64,000 nucleotides of DNA from Welwitschia mirabilis (GCA_051453625.1 JBOZIK010000001.1:109419717-109483716), one strand, 5' to 3'; numbered from the stretch's first letter, positions 49,850 through 62,040 are shown. Program-made: numbers and translations. Notes: generated by a model from the sequence alone, not told the origin.

Positions 49850-49858
49850 CTTCTTTTT
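49850..49858. repeat. Low-complexity pyrimidine tract
   Basis: 'tttctttctttctttcttcttcttcttcttct' type (CTT)n and (CTTT)n run at about 49820-49865 in the leader of E6. It is a simple repeat with no further signal. Confidence 0.7.
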
Positions 49859-50079
49859 TTTTTTTAAAGTTTGATCTTGTCATATTATGATTTTTTAAGT
49901 TAACATGACAAATAACCAACTTCATAGATAACTTAATAGAGAACATCTAAACCCTAAACCACTCCTAAATGACTTAAATAGTAATTACTCTACATCCATA
50001 TTTCAGACAAGTAAAACTTTAACTAAAAACTATTTAGAGATCTCTTAAATAGTTAGAACCATATTAATACTGATAAAGA

Positions 50080-51350
50080 TAGTGTTCATCCATGCTCAAC
50101 TTAGATAAAACTAAAAGATTTAAGGGAACCGAAGTATTTGGCTAGACCTTCATGTATAGTTTTGAACATTCATATAAGCTGTCTTGAAATAAAGTAAGAC
50201 GTCATCAACTTATTACTTGAATTTCATGATATTGATTCTGAAGATTCTTATAAACATCTACATTAGTTTAAGGCAATCATATCATTTTTATGTTATTAAT
50301 ACGAAGCAATTATGATGAACATATTTCCCTCTTAAATAAAAGAAAAGGCAAAAACATGGTTACATTCCTTGAAACCCTTATGAATTAAGTCATACAAATA
50401 TTTCAATCATGAGTTTTTGAAAATGTATTTATAGTACATGAAACCTATAAACTAATCCTTAAATCATGGACTTTTAATCACAAGATAATAATCCTTTCTA
50501 TAAAGCATTCATACATATCCAAAGATCCGCTAATGAAGTACTCTTAATATAGTTTTGAAGCATGGTGAAAAATGAATTTCTTCTATGAAGATTTAACATC
50601 ACAAGTTATGTAACTAAATGAAATAATGAGTAGAGAAACTTTCACATATAAAGAATTAGAAGAAGCTTTGGATACCTTAGAAAACATAGCTAAAAGTGCT
50701 AAAACTTGAAAAAGATCATGTACAACTAAAGATATAGGTTAATAAATACAACCATCAAGGAAAGTCATAAGACTAGATATATACAAGCTGGATAAAGAAA
50801 ATGATATAAATAAAAACTAGAATTCATAACCAAATGCTTGGAACAACTTAAAAAGTCTAAACCATGTAGGGTTAGTAGCTATTATATGTGATATCTATAT
50901 TTTAGATGACAATGAAATGGATGAATGTCCCTTTATTCCTATCAACAAAGATATAGTGGTTGAACAGGTTAATAATGTAAAATCTAGAATACCATTTTTA
51001 AGCTAATAGCAATAATTATCATTTCCTTATGGAGGTTCCTACAACTTAAAATAGAAGAGTACCATAGTTTTTTTTGGGAAGTCTTAACAAAATTAAAAAA
51101 CTCTTTCACAAAGACCTAGCAAATTATAGAGTAACCCAATAAAGTATGTTTTGAAGCAATTCATTAAAGCTTAAATATTTAGTAACAATGATAAAGATGA
51201 AATCAATAAGAAAATGACACAAATATTTTAAAGTCTAGAAAAAGGGATGAATCAAATTTATCAAATTACTTTTCATATATTATCGTTAATTAAACAAAGA
51301 GAAAAAGATAATATTCTAGTTTAATTTATACCCAACTCAAAATGAATTAA
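50080..51350 (+). pseudogene. E6 gag remnant
   Basis: Decayed gag. 'LEFHDIDSEDSYKHLH' near 50218-50265 matches the 'FxGLASEDPYxHLxxF' start of Athila/Tat gag, and 'KEKAKTWLHSLKP' near 50340-50380 matches the 'DAAKDWLYYLPxGS' core. A knuckle-like 'CDIYILDDNEMDECPF' near 50890-50935 stands where the zinc knuckle should be, with the second Cys and the His changed. Stops are frequent. Confidence 0.7.
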
Positions 51351-51739
51351 CATGTTTAAAGGGAAATAAGAAGTTAGAACGGTTAGCATTATTTCACATA
51401 AATGTGATACACAAATATATTTCACTTAAATGTGATATACAAATTAATGAAAATGTTTAAGCACTAAGAGAATACTTCGCTATATCTAATTATGAATCAC
51501 AAGCTATACATGAGTTTGAAAATGATGATGAAGATAATATGAAAGGATATAGACATTAAGAACTTAATAAAGCCCATTTATAAGACATTTTACACTTGTG
51601 GAGAAAAACGTAAATAATAATATATGAAAATGTTTAAAAGTAGTGAAAATTAACATTTATTTTTTCAGTGTTAATAAATAAGTTTCTTTGCTTATAAAAT
51701 TCCTTAAAGATATGTGCACAATGAAAAGGAAGATGAATG

Positions 51740-52235
51740 TTAAGAAAACTCCTTTTTCTCTTTAGGTAGCAAATGTTGCAGTTGAAAATAAACTTTCACC
51801 TAAGTTTTAAGATCCTTGTTTCAAAAAAATTTGATGTGCTATTACCAAAACGAATAGATAAAATGTTATTATATTTGAAAGATATTGTAATCAATACCAT
51901 ATTTATTATGTAAGAAACTTAGGTTGGAAGGGCTAAATAAAATAAGAATAACTTTATAGCTTATTAATTGTTTAACAAAAATCTTCACAAAAATAGTAGA
52001 AGATGTTTTAGTACAACTTGAAAGATTTTACTACTTACTAGATTTTATTGTGTTAGGAATGAAAGAAAACCATAAAGGATTATCACTTATTTTGGGTAGG
52101 TCATTTCTTGTTACTTCCATCTATTTAATCAATGCTCTTTAATCAATGTTAGGAATGGTGTAGAAACATGTCAATTAAAATCATAAATATAACAATACAA
52201 GTTTTCAATGCTATGAAGAAATACTATATGTGTGA
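51740..52235 (+). pseudogene. E6 protease remnant
   Basis: At about 51994-52135 one frame reads 'IVEDVLVQLERFYYLLDFIV' followed by 'LILGRSFL', almost the family's 'IVEDVLVKVDKFYFPVDFVVLD...ILGRPFLAT'. The catalytic Asp region upstream (near 51880) is degraded. The sequence is cut at 52236 by E7. Confidence 0.8.
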
Positions 52236-52658
52236 TGTTCTAAATTACTAAGTTAGGATTGGATTTATATTTAATAAGAAAAATCAGAAATTAAAAGGAT
52301 AAAAAATTTAATAGCATAAAAATTAGATAGAAATCAAAAGTATCTCTTTATTAAATTAGTAGCAATTTAGACTCTACATCTTCCTATAGCCTTAGACTAG
52401 TGGTCAAAGATAAAGACATTGACTACAAACGTAGCCCTCATCTTAGGGCTTTTAAAGATCAGACTAGGTTGTTGTGGGTTACATCCATCTAGTTTATCCA
52501 TCCCTACCTAATTCCATAAGCTTATAAACAATATAAAGTAACACAATGTTATAAATCTAAGGATCACACTTTTGCATTATAATAATAGTTATCTTTAACT
52601 ATTCTTTAATTACTTTTAATAATAATTACTTAATCGAAAGTAATTTTCAAATAGTACA
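52236..52658 (-). repeat. E7 LTR, left copy (3' LTR)
   Basis: Aligns with 58657-59068. Shared landmarks on the plus strand are 'ctttattaaattagt', 'agtggtcaaagataaagaca' and 'cttataaacaa'. The polypurine tract abuts it at 52659-52677. Confidence 0.8.
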
Positions 52659-52677
52659 TTTCCTTCCCCTTAATTTC
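52659..52677 (-). other. E7 polypurine tract
   Basis: On the minus strand 'gaaattaaggggaaggaaa' ends exactly where the LTR begins with TGTACTATT. This is the priming site for plus-strand synthesis in LTR elements. Confidence 0.65.
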
Positions 52678-53322
52678 TGAGCTCATCCTCAAGCATCAAC
52701 TCCCTAGTGGATGGATTTCTTATGATTGTGTTTCTTAGTCATTAATCTTCAATCTTAAGCATGAACTGCTTAATGGATGAACCACATTTGCCTACAGTCT
52801 AATGTGTCCATTTAGTTGACACATTTTTTTTATGGTTCTATTTTGAATTTTCTTGATATGAGTGTCTAATATATCCTTAGATTAAACATTAACAATAATA
52901 TTAGACATTAATAAAATGTGCTTCCAATAAAGTGTAAAATTTTAAACTTTGTTCTTTATTATAGGGCTTTGAAAGAATGACATGAATTACTAGATGAACT
53001 TGAAACATATTAAATTGAAACTCCCACTTATAAGACAAATATTAAATTCTTTTTGTAATTTGTAGTAGCATTTGACCTCTAATTTAAAAGGTTTAACTAG
53101 AATGTGTTTGATTATAAAATTCTTTATAGTAATTTTAAGCTACTTATCAGTGATTTTTAATCTTATTAATGAAATTTTCTATTGTCTTCACCTTGGAATG
53201 TGGTTTCTTCTTTTCTTATAATCTTTCTTTATATGAAGTCCAATTAACTTATCAAGGTTTAGTAGTTTCTAATTTATTGGTTTTTTGATCATATAGAATC
53301 TTTAAATAATCTTTCAAGATTT

Positions 53323-53332
53323 NNNNNNNNNN
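53323..53332. other. Assembly gap (10 N)
   Basis: A run of 10 N within E7; flanks unremarkable. Confidence 0.9.
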
Positions 53333-53334
53333 TC

Positions 53335-53480
53335 TTGTCTATCTAATCATTAGCTTGTATAGGATAAATGCTATTGAACTTTACATAGGAACTTGAGATA
53401 TTTACTTGAAATAATAACTAATGGGACTCCATGAAATTTGAAAATTTATTACATAAAATGTAAAATAAATTCCTCTTCCT
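53335..53480 (-). pseudogene. E7 integrase fragment
   Basis: On the minus strand 'FKFHGVPLVIIS' followed by 'FLCKVQ' near 53430-53370 matches the 'HGVPxxIVSDRDxxFxSxFW' core of chromovirus-type Ty3/gypsy integrases, with the catalytic Asp replaced. Too short and broken to be active. RT may have been in the 917-N gap or lost. Confidence 0.55.
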
Positions 53481-53724
53481 TAAATTTCATAATTCATCCT
53501 CTAGATGAATATTAGACTAATAGAATTAGTTGATAAACATTAATTAAAGTGTTTATCCTTTTCTACTCCTATTGAGAACCCATACTCATTAGAGGAGGTG
53601 ATATTTAATTTATGAAATAATGGAAAAAAAAACTTATAAGAGCCATCCTCATATAATAAGAAATCAATAAGAAAATAAGAAATAGAACCATGTAATTCTA
53701 AAACTAAAAATTAATTAGAAAGCA

Positions 53725-54641
53725 NNNNNNNNNNNNNNNNNNNNNNNNNNNNNNNNNNNNNNNNNNNNNNNNNNNNNNNNNNNNNNNNNNNNNNNNNNNN
53801 NNNNNNNNNNNNNNNNNNNNNNNNNNNNNNNNNNNNNNNNNNNNNNNNNNNNNNNNNNNNNNNNNNNNNNNNNNNNNNNNNNNNNNNNNNNNNNNNNNNN
53901 NNNNNNNNNNNNNNNNNNNNNNNNNNNNNNNNNNNNNNNNNNNNNNNNNNNNNNNNNNNNNNNNNNNNNNNNNNNNNNNNNNNNNNNNNNNNNNNNNNNN
54001 NNNNNNNNNNNNNNNNNNNNNNNNNNNNNNNNNNNNNNNNNNNNNNNNNNNNNNNNNNNNNNNNNNNNNNNNNNNNNNNNNNNNNNNNNNNNNNNNNNNN
54101 NNNNNNNNNNNNNNNNNNNNNNNNNNNNNNNNNNNNNNNNNNNNNNNNNNNNNNNNNNNNNNNNNNNNNNNNNNNNNNNNNNNNNNNNNNNNNNNNNNNN
54201 NNNNNNNNNNNNNNNNNNNNNNNNNNNNNNNNNNNNNNNNNNNNNNNNNNNNNNNNNNNNNNNNNNNNNNNNNNNNNNNNNNNNNNNNNNNNNNNNNNNN
54301 NNNNNNNNNNNNNNNNNNNNNNNNNNNNNNNNNNNNNNNNNNNNNNNNNNNNNNNNNNNNNNNNNNNNNNNNNNNNNNNNNNNNNNNNNNNNNNNNNNNN
54401 NNNNNNNNNNNNNNNNNNNNNNNNNNNNNNNNNNNNNNNNNNNNNNNNNNNNNNNNNNNNNNNNNNNNNNNNNNNNNNNNNNNNNNNNNNNNNNNNNNNN
54501 NNNNNNNNNNNNNNNNNNNNNNNNNNNNNNNNNNNNNNNNNNNNNNNNNNNNNNNNNNNNNNNNNNNNNNNNNNNNNNNNNNNNNNNNNNNNNNNNNNNN
54601 NNNNNNNNNNNNNNNNNNNNNNNNNNNNNNNNNNNNNNNNN
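53725..54641. other. Assembly gap (917 N) with identical flanks
   Basis: 917 N. The 39 bases before the gap (53686-53724) are identical to the 39 after it (54642-54680), so the given gap size is doubtful. Confidence 0.95.
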
Positions 54642-54689
54642 AACCATGTAATTCTAAAACTAAAAATTAATTAGAAAGCAAACCTGTGG

Positions 54690-55460
54690 GTAGATCAGCA
54701 TATAGCTGTTTTGCAAGTGGTACTTGATGCTACTATTCTTGAGGTTAATTATGGGTGGAAGGATTAATAGTATAATTCTTAAAAGAACATTTTCTATCAA
54801 TGTGTCCTTTTTTCTTACACTAATGATAAATGATGTTGCCTTGGAATCCATCATGAGGAGGTCGATTACTAGTGGAGGTGACCTTGGTTGTTTATATCAT
54901 TTAACTTTAATATCACCCATTTGTACATTTAGATAGTGATTTATTTTCCTATAAGAATCCTCAATATATTTAGCCTCCAAAGTAAAAAGAATGCTTTAGA
55001 CCTTAGATGTGAGTGTGTAAATGAAATTGTTGAAGAGTTTCTTCTTAGAGAAATTCTTTTAATATTTCATGAGACATTGGAATTTCAAATAGTATTCATC
55101 CAATAGGCGTATCACTAAAGAGAGACACTAAAACTCAACCATTTAGTCCTCAATAAAATTATTAAGGATGCATTTCTTTTTAAATTCATCTATGAAACTA
55201 TCCTAACTGAATCTATGATCATATTTTTATTGGCAGCAAATCCATCATTCATATGCATTTCTAGTAAGAAAAGTAGTAGCATAAATGCATCTTCTCTTGA
55301 GTTGTTTACTATAGAGAGTAAAATATTTTTCTACCTATTGCATCTAGGACGTATCTTCCTCACTAGTTTCTACTTTACCCTTATAAATACACAAAAGGAT
55401 CATTTTGATGATCTCATTACTCTCTTACTTGTCTATTGTGAGGCCATTAGTTGTATTTAA
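54690..55460 (-). pseudogene. E7 gag remnant with zinc knuckle
   Basis: On the minus strand at 54830-54781 a frame reads 'CKKKGHIDRKC', the end of a C-x2-C-x4-H-x4-C knuckle whose first Cys has become Tyr. Upstream at about 55050-54880 a stretch '...TLTSKV...LFTLEAKYIEDSYRK' is compatible with a gag capsid end. Stops are present, and the capsid part is weak evidence by itself. Confidence 0.55.
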
Positions 55461-55859
55461 CAAGAATTATTATAGATTTAATTCTACATTTAGAAGTTTT
55501 ATTTGTAGGCTTTGTAGATTAATTTATTGATTGATATAATTTTTTTATATAAGTGAATGGGTGTTCAAGCGGTGTCTGTAGGTCGTGCTTAAGGAGATAG
55601 TCTATTCTATTAAAGAGATCTTAATTTTATAAGGGAATGTAATTTAATTAATTCTTATGTGTCTATTCAAAAATTCTTCTTCTACTTTATGGTTCTTTAA
55701 TTAGTTTGATATCCTTCTACTTCCATCGAATCATTAGTGGGTTTTACTGGTCTTAGATAGGGTTGCTTTTCAAAACTTCATTTAGCAATTATCATGTTAA
55801 TTAATTAACACTTAGTAGCTATTGGAGGTTGTTTAATAACAAGCGCAACCATCTTAACT

Positions 55860-57010
55860 ATTATTACAGTCTTAGAGGCAGGCACTAGTAATGTTGAGCC
55901 TAGGAGGTGAGCAATTGTGACATTATGCTAGGAGGTGAATAATTGTAACTTTAAGCTTAGAGACAAGCACCTGTAACATCAGGCCTAAAGATAAGTAACT
56001 GCGATGTCAGACTAAGGAATAGGTAACTATGACATTAAGCCTAAGAGGTGAGAAATCATAACATTATGTTAAGAGATGATGAACTATGATGTTAATCCTA
56101 AAGGCAAGAAACTACAACATCGAGCCTATGAGTAGGTAACTATGACATCAGGACTAGGAGTTAGAAGACTATTATGATTTTATGCAAGGAGGTAAGAAAT
56201 TATAATGTTAGGTTTGGAGGGGTGCAACTATGATGTTAGGCCTAAGAGTAGGCAACTATGAAATTGGATCTGGTAGATGGAAAAATATAATATTAGGATC
56301 TAACTATGATGTTAGACTCTATGATCAAGTACGATGTCAGCCCTCAAATTAGATGTCAGGCTTTAACTATGACATTGGACTATGTGACCAAGTATGACAT
56401 TAGCCCTAAAACTATGATGTTGGTCTCCAAATACGACATTATATTTTATGACTGAATGCCCTTGAACTATGACATTAGGCTCTAACTACAATGTTAGATT
56501 ACATGACCAAGTATGACATTGACATAGAACTATAACATTAGTCTTCAACTATGACATTAGATTCTACTGCCAAGTGTGATGTCGGCCTTTGAAGTGTAAC
56601 TTTGGATTTTAACTATGATGTTAAACTTTGTGACCAAGTTCTTGAACTATGACATCAACCTTTAACTATGACATGGAGCTTCTAATTCAAATTTAATACC
56701 ATCATTTAAACTATGAAATCAACCTCCAATTATGATGTTGGATTCTTTGGCCAAGTGTGACATCAACCTCCAATTATGATGTTGGATTCTTTGGCCAAGT
56801 GTGACATCAACCTTCAAATTATAGTGTTGGGTTCCACTACAACAGTGCATGTGAGGCCCTTATTTGTGATGTTAGAGGTATGGACAAGTATGTAATTTAG
56901 TGTGAGGTCCTCAAATGTGATGATAGATGAGTAAACTAAGTGTAACATTGGGTGTAGGACCTTTAATAACAATGTTAGATCTATGGCAAAGTATGACACT
57001 GGAGATGCTT
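55860..57010. repeat. Degenerate minisatellite inside E7
   Basis: More than 1.1 kb built from variants of 'aactatgacatta(g)g' alternating with a variable linker. Block one (about 55860-56290) has units of roughly 34-40 bases ('...gcctaagagtaggcaactatgatgttag...'). Block two (about 56290-57010) adds a 'gaccaagtatgacatt' half-unit and has longer units. At 56718-56805 a 44-bp unit is repeated exactly. It lies in the 5' leader of E7 between primer site and gag (minus orientation). Confidence 0.85.
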
Positions 57011-57856
57011 ACCAGGTGTGACATTTATACTTATTTTCAAGATGTTGTATCACAGTTGAATGGGTTTATTGAACTGAGACTAATTAATGTTGACTACTAT
57101 TAACTTAAACTAATAAAGACATATTTTTACTATTTTGGCCACAACATTTCCACATAGAATTGAAATACTTATTATGACACCATTTTGGTAATATTATGAA
57201 TAGTTTGTAATGGGAAAAGAAAGTAAAACTTACTTTAGTTTTAAATTATATCTAGAAATTATTCAAACTTGGACATCTTTATTAGCATACCCAAAATCTT
57301 TAGCTACTTTTACCACTGTTTTGGTCATAACTTCCTAATATGAACTCCATTTCTAGTTCTATCTAATTTTATACCTTTCTATTTTTATGGTTTAATAAAA
57401 ATTCTTGAATTATTCTACTATGTAGCATGTCATGGAGTAGAGTAGTAGGAGACTATTAATAACATCATTCGCATGTTACAGACACTGTTCTTTTTCTTGT
57501 ATGTGATTATCCTTGTCACTATACTAATTTCTATTTCGTCTACATAGAACAACTAGAAAACTTGCATCATTTTACAAATAAGTCTAGGTTGGACATGACT
57601 AGTCTATCTTTCTTAAAGTTAAGAAATGCACATATGACGAAAAGGCTATGAAGAATGAATAAATAGTGTAGATTTGTAGAAATGGGCTAGTCATTATTAT
57701 TGATGATATCAAGTTATATATCATGACAGAGAAATTTCATGTAAACATTTTTTAGGAAAACCTTAAAAGGACATGATGGTAATAACTTTACTATAGAGTG
57801 TCTCTTCCAAAACCAAGACTTGATTAGTTGCTTCTGCTCTTTTCTTCCTTTATTTC

Positions 57857-58438
57857 NNNNNNNNNNNNNNNNNNNNNNNNNNNNNNNNNNNNNNNNNNNN
57901 NNNNNNNNNNNNNNNNNNNNNNNNNNNNNNNNNNNNNNNNNNNNNNNNNNNNNNNNNNNNNNNNNNNNNNNNNNNNNNNNNNNNNNNNNNNNNNNNNNNN
58001 NNNNNNNNNNNNNNNNNNNNNNNNNNNNNNNNNNNNNNNNNNNNNNNNNNNNNNNNNNNNNNNNNNNNNNNNNNNNNNNNNNNNNNNNNNNNNNNNNNNN
58101 NNNNNNNNNNNNNNNNNNNNNNNNNNNNNNNNNNNNNNNNNNNNNNNNNNNNNNNNNNNNNNNNNNNNNNNNNNNNNNNNNNNNNNNNNNNNNNNNNNNN
58201 NNNNNNNNNNNNNNNNNNNNNNNNNNNNNNNNNNNNNNNNNNNNNNNNNNNNNNNNNNNNNNNNNNNNNNNNNNNNNNNNNNNNNNNNNNNNNNNNNNNN
58301 NNNNNNNNNNNNNNNNNNNNNNNNNNNNNNNNNNNNNNNNNNNNNNNNNNNNNNNNNNNNNNNNNNNNNNNNNNNNNNNNNNNNNNNNNNNNNNNNNNNN
58401 NNNNNNNNNNNNNNNNNNNNNNNNNNNNNNNNNNNNNN
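57857..58438. other. Assembly gap (582 N) with identical flanks
   Basis: 582 N. The 32 bases before it (57825-57856) equal the 32 after it (58439-58470). The long open frames that seem to cross this gap are an artefact of N. Confidence 0.95.
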
Positions 58439-58639
58439 TAGTTGCTTCTGCTCTTTTCTTCCTTTATTTCTAGATAGGAAAAATAGGGTTCTCCAAGTTG
58501 CTTCCTTACCTTTTTTTTTGTGTTCTTTTAATATTTTACTATTACTTTTGGTCTTAATGAAAATCATGTGTTTCTTATAAAATCTATCTTTCATATTTTA
58601 TTTAATTTTTATCTTTAAAAGATAGTAACTTACTTCTTC

Positions 58640-58654
58640 ATGGTTCTCATAATA
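58640..58654 (-). other. E7 primer-binding site (tRNA-iMet-like, decayed)
   Basis: On the minus strand TATTATGAGAACCAT, two bases inside the LTR end, matches 11 of 15 bases of TGGTATCAGAGCCAT, the initiator tRNA-Met primer site common in Ty1/copia and chromovirus elements. Confidence 0.5.
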
Positions 58655-58656
58655 AT

Positions 58657-59068
58657 TGTAATATTCCAAATTACTGAATTAGGAGTGGACTTGTATATAA
58701 TAACCATTGAAAATTAAAAGAAAATGGAATTTAATAACATAATAATTGGGAAAATATTAAAGTATTTCTTTATTAAATTAGTTGTAAATTTACCTCTATA
58801 CCTTGCTTTAGCCTTAGCTTAGTGGTCAAAGGTAAAGACATGGACTTTAAGCTTAGCTCCCTTTTTTGGGGCCTTAGGGATCAACCAAGGTTATCATCTT
58901 TTACATCCACCCCTACCTAATATTACGGGCTTATAAACAAGATGAACAAACATAATATTACAAATCTAAGAATCACACCCTTTCATTACAATGGTACTTG
59001 TCCTTAACTATCCTTTAATTACATTTAATAATGATCACTTAATTAAAAGTGATTTTGGAACATTATCA
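58657..59068 (-). repeat. E7 LTR, right copy (5' LTR)
   Basis: Partner of 52236-52658. Ends 'aacattatca' and is followed by 'tatga'. The many differences between the two copies show an old insertion. Confidence 0.8.
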
Positions 59069-59479
59069 TATGAATGACATTAAATAAATTGATTTAATTA
59101 TAATAGATGCAGATGAAGTATCTAAGTTACTATTGTTTCTTAAAATACCCCCCATTGTGTAAGCCACATAAATAATTACTACCTACACTGTTGGTAATTT
59201 CAAACATAAAATATTATAATGAAAGTTATATTTTAAAGTATACCATACTTACCATAAAAAGAAACTTCTAGTGAAGTATTTATTTTAGATGATTAACTTA
59301 ACCTCTTCTGTGAGATCTAAAATATATATTACCAAGACATAACAACTCGTTTCCCATAGTAACTTAAGCTAAACTTTTAATTTCACAAGAAGAAGCTTTA
59401 ATTTATATTAGAAAATAACATAATAGGGCTATGATATGAATAATATTTGATTTAAAAGATATTCATACTATTTTATATG

Positions 59480-62030
59480 TATATTTAGAATTCATTTTAA
59501 AGAAAATGCTAAGCCTAGTAGACAACCTTAACATAGACTTAACCCTCACATGAATGAATTCATAAGGAAGCAAGTCCTTAAGTTATTAGATGCAAGCAAC
59601 ATCTATCTAATATCTAGTAGCTAATAGGTTAGATCTATACAATATATTCTTAAGAAGTTAGGAATTATAATATTTAAGAATGAAAACCATGATATTATTC
59701 CAACTAGAGTAAAATTATGATTGAAAATGTAAATCAGCTATAGAAAACTTTATACTATAATCCATAAAGAACTCTTTCCTTTACTTGTTAAGAAATCTTA
59801 GAAATATTAGTGGTCATGACTACTATTATTATTTACATGGATATCTAAGATATAATTAAAAAGAAATTACCTATAAATATTAAGAAGATATAAATTTCAC
59901 ATGTGAAAAGAAAACTTGCTCTTATGTATGCATGCCCTTTGAGCTATGTAATCCCCTACCCACTTTTTAATGTTGCATAATGTTTATATTTTCTAATATG
60001 ATTAAAAAATTTATAGAAGTATTTATAATTTATTTTTATATATTCAAATAAACATTTAAATCATGCTTGAATCATATAAAAATTATTCTTATAAGTTATA
60101 AAGAGAAAATTCTTGTTTTTAATTAGGAAGAATGTCATTTTACAGTTACTAGGGGTAGTATTCTAGGACATGTAGTTTTTAAAAATTGGATATAAATACA
60201 AACTATTAAAATTCAAATTATTACTCATGTTTTCATTCTTAAATGTGTTATAGAATATTTATTTAAGAATTTTTCTTAAACATCAAAACCTTTATCTAAT
60301 GTACTTATTAAAAATTTGTAATTTTAATGGACTCTTATTTGTTAATCTACATTTGAAAAGTTGAGATCTATTTTGACTTCATGCCTTGTCCTACACCTTC
60401 TAGATTACTCTATGATGCAACTGATTATGCTTTAGGAGCTACCTTAGGACAAATAAGAGATAAAAATCATATGTAATTTATTATGAAAATACAATATTAC
60501 AGGATTCTTAACTCAGTTATACAATAACTAAAAAAGATCTTATAGCTATAGTTTTCTATTCAAATAATTTAGATTATATCTCATAAGTACAAAAATTATT
60601 ATCTTTGCCACTTATTTTGCTCTTAAATATTTGATAAGCAATAAAGATTCTAAGATAGGATTATTAGATGAATATTACTATTATACTAATTTAAGCTAGA
60701 CATTAAAGATAAGAAAGGCATAGAATATGTTATTGTTGATCACTTATCTTATATGATATAGAACTCTCCTTCTTTATTTATATTTCATAATCATAGATGA
60801 TACATTTTATAAGAAACATATTTCAACTTTCTAAGAGGAACTATGACATGTTAATATAGTTAATTATAGTATTATTCATAAATTTTCTAGTCATTAGAAT
60901 ACTCAAGATAAGAAGCATTTATTACATGAGGTAAATAAGTACTTTTCAAATGGACCTTATTTTCTCAAACATTATTCTATTCAAATTAGTGATAAGTGCA
61001 TTTTTAAATTTAAAACTTTGACTGTTTTAAAATTTACACATTACTCTACTATAAAAATAACTTCACTTTCTTGTAAAATTTAGATTGTATTAGCCAATGT
61101 TTTTAGGTATGTTTATGAATATTATAAATTTTGTGATAAATATTAATATTTAGATTGCATTGAAAAGAGATATATGATCCACATTTCTTGTATTCGTGAG
61201 ATTGAACCATTTCATATATGGGTAATAGATTTTATTAGATCATTTCCTTCATATTGATTTGGGTTTATTATGTTGCAACATGTTGGAAAGCTATCTTAAT
61301 TAGAAAAAATGATACTAGACTATTTGCAATATTTTTTTACAAGAGCATATTTTGTCTTTATTTGGCCACATAAAGCTATTAGTGATGGATAAATTCATGT
61401 TTTGCAATAAGATAATGAATAACTTTTATAAAATAATTGTATAATAATTCATAATGTTGCAACTCCATATCAAACACAAAATACTTCTTACCAATTTAGA
61501 GTTAAAAATAATTTTGTAAAAAATTATAAATTATGATATAAAATATTAATTACTCTGCCTCAATAATGCTCTCTAAGATTATTGGACTTCTTGTATAATC
61601 TCCATCAAATGTCTCATTATACACTTACTTTTGGAAAGACTTGTTACATTCCTATTAAAATAAAACATAAGGTACTTTAGGCCATTAAATAGCTTAAAAT
61701 ATAAACTTAATAAAGATTTATAATTTATGAATCTTGATTTTAATGAATTAGGAAAAATAGAAGTGATTCTTATGAAAGCCATCATACTTAAATACAAATA
61801 ATGAGAATCTTCCATGATAAACATATCCTTGAAAAAACTTTTAAATCTAATGATTTGGTTTTACTTTATGATTTAAAGCTATATAAATTTCTTTTAAAAA
61901 TTATATCCAAGTGGATTATTTTTCCTATTCTTAAAGGTACTTCCTTGTGATGTTATCAAAATTTTAAGCCTTCAAGATAATGATTCTCTTAAAGCCAGTA
62001 GTTAAAGACTTAAAACATTTTTAAAAATAA
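59480..62030 (+). pseudogene. E6 RT, RNase H and integrase
   Basis: Continuation of E6 after E7. RT: 'LNPHMNEFIRKQVLKLLDA' near 59540-59596, 'NENHDIIPTRV' near 59682-59712, 'SYRKL' near 59738, 'PFELCN' near 59937, 'EECHFTVTRG' near 60127. RNase H: 'YDATDYALGATLGQIRDK' near 60410-60462 and 'ALKYLISNKDSKIGLLDEYY' near 60612-60675. Integrase: 'FHIWVIDFIRSFPS' near 61210-61252 with the first catalytic Asp kept, 'ATPYQTQNTSYQF' near 61458 and 'FGKTCYIPIKIKHK' near 61630. The catalytic F/Y-x-D-D of RT and other acidic residues are lost, and stops are numerous. Confidence 0.8.
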
Positions 62031-62040
62031 ATCCCTATGG

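Larger units (their letters stand above)
52236..59068 (-). mobile_element. E7: minus-strand Ty3/gypsy-like LTR element nested in E6
   Basis: Two direct repeats, 52236-52658 and 58657-59068, share most of their sequence and have TG...CA ends. Flanking 5-mers are 'tgtga' (52231-52235) and 'tatga' (59069-59073), one base apart. Minus orientation is shown by a polypurine tract next to the left LTR (on the minus strand 'gaaattaaggggaaggaaa') and a tRNA-Met-like primer site next to the right LTR. Inside, on the minus strand, are a gag with zinc knuckle (about 55460-54690) and an integrase fragment (53480-53335). It also contains two N runs of 917 and 582 and a long minisatellite. Confidence 0.78.
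49271..62040 (+). mobile_element. E6: Ty3/gypsy element interrupted by E7
   Basis: Plus-strand Athila/Tat-like element: primer site 49271, gag about 50080-51350, protease about 51740-52230, then the E7 insertion (52236-59068), then RT, RNase H and integrase about 59480-62030. The two halves carry complementary parts of one gag-pol in the correct order and direction, and E7 is bounded by near-identical 5-bp repeats. LTRs were not delimited, so the outer limits are the parts that can be recognised. Confidence 0.7.

Noticed and set aside
49943-49962. Interstitial telomere-type repeat ('aaaccctaaacc')
   Set aside because: Fewer than two full TTTAGGG units; expected by chance in AT-rich sequence.
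53715-54647. Apparent 310-codon frame on the minus strand
   Set aside because: It consists almost wholly of N and has no real coding sequence.
55860-57010. CRISPR-like array
   Set aside because: The repeated units are degenerate and the linkers are related to each other, in a plant nuclear genome; this is a minisatellite.
57820-58594. Apparent frames of 217-256 codons on both strands
   Set aside because: They cross the 582-N gap; the real residues are only the duplicated gap flanks.
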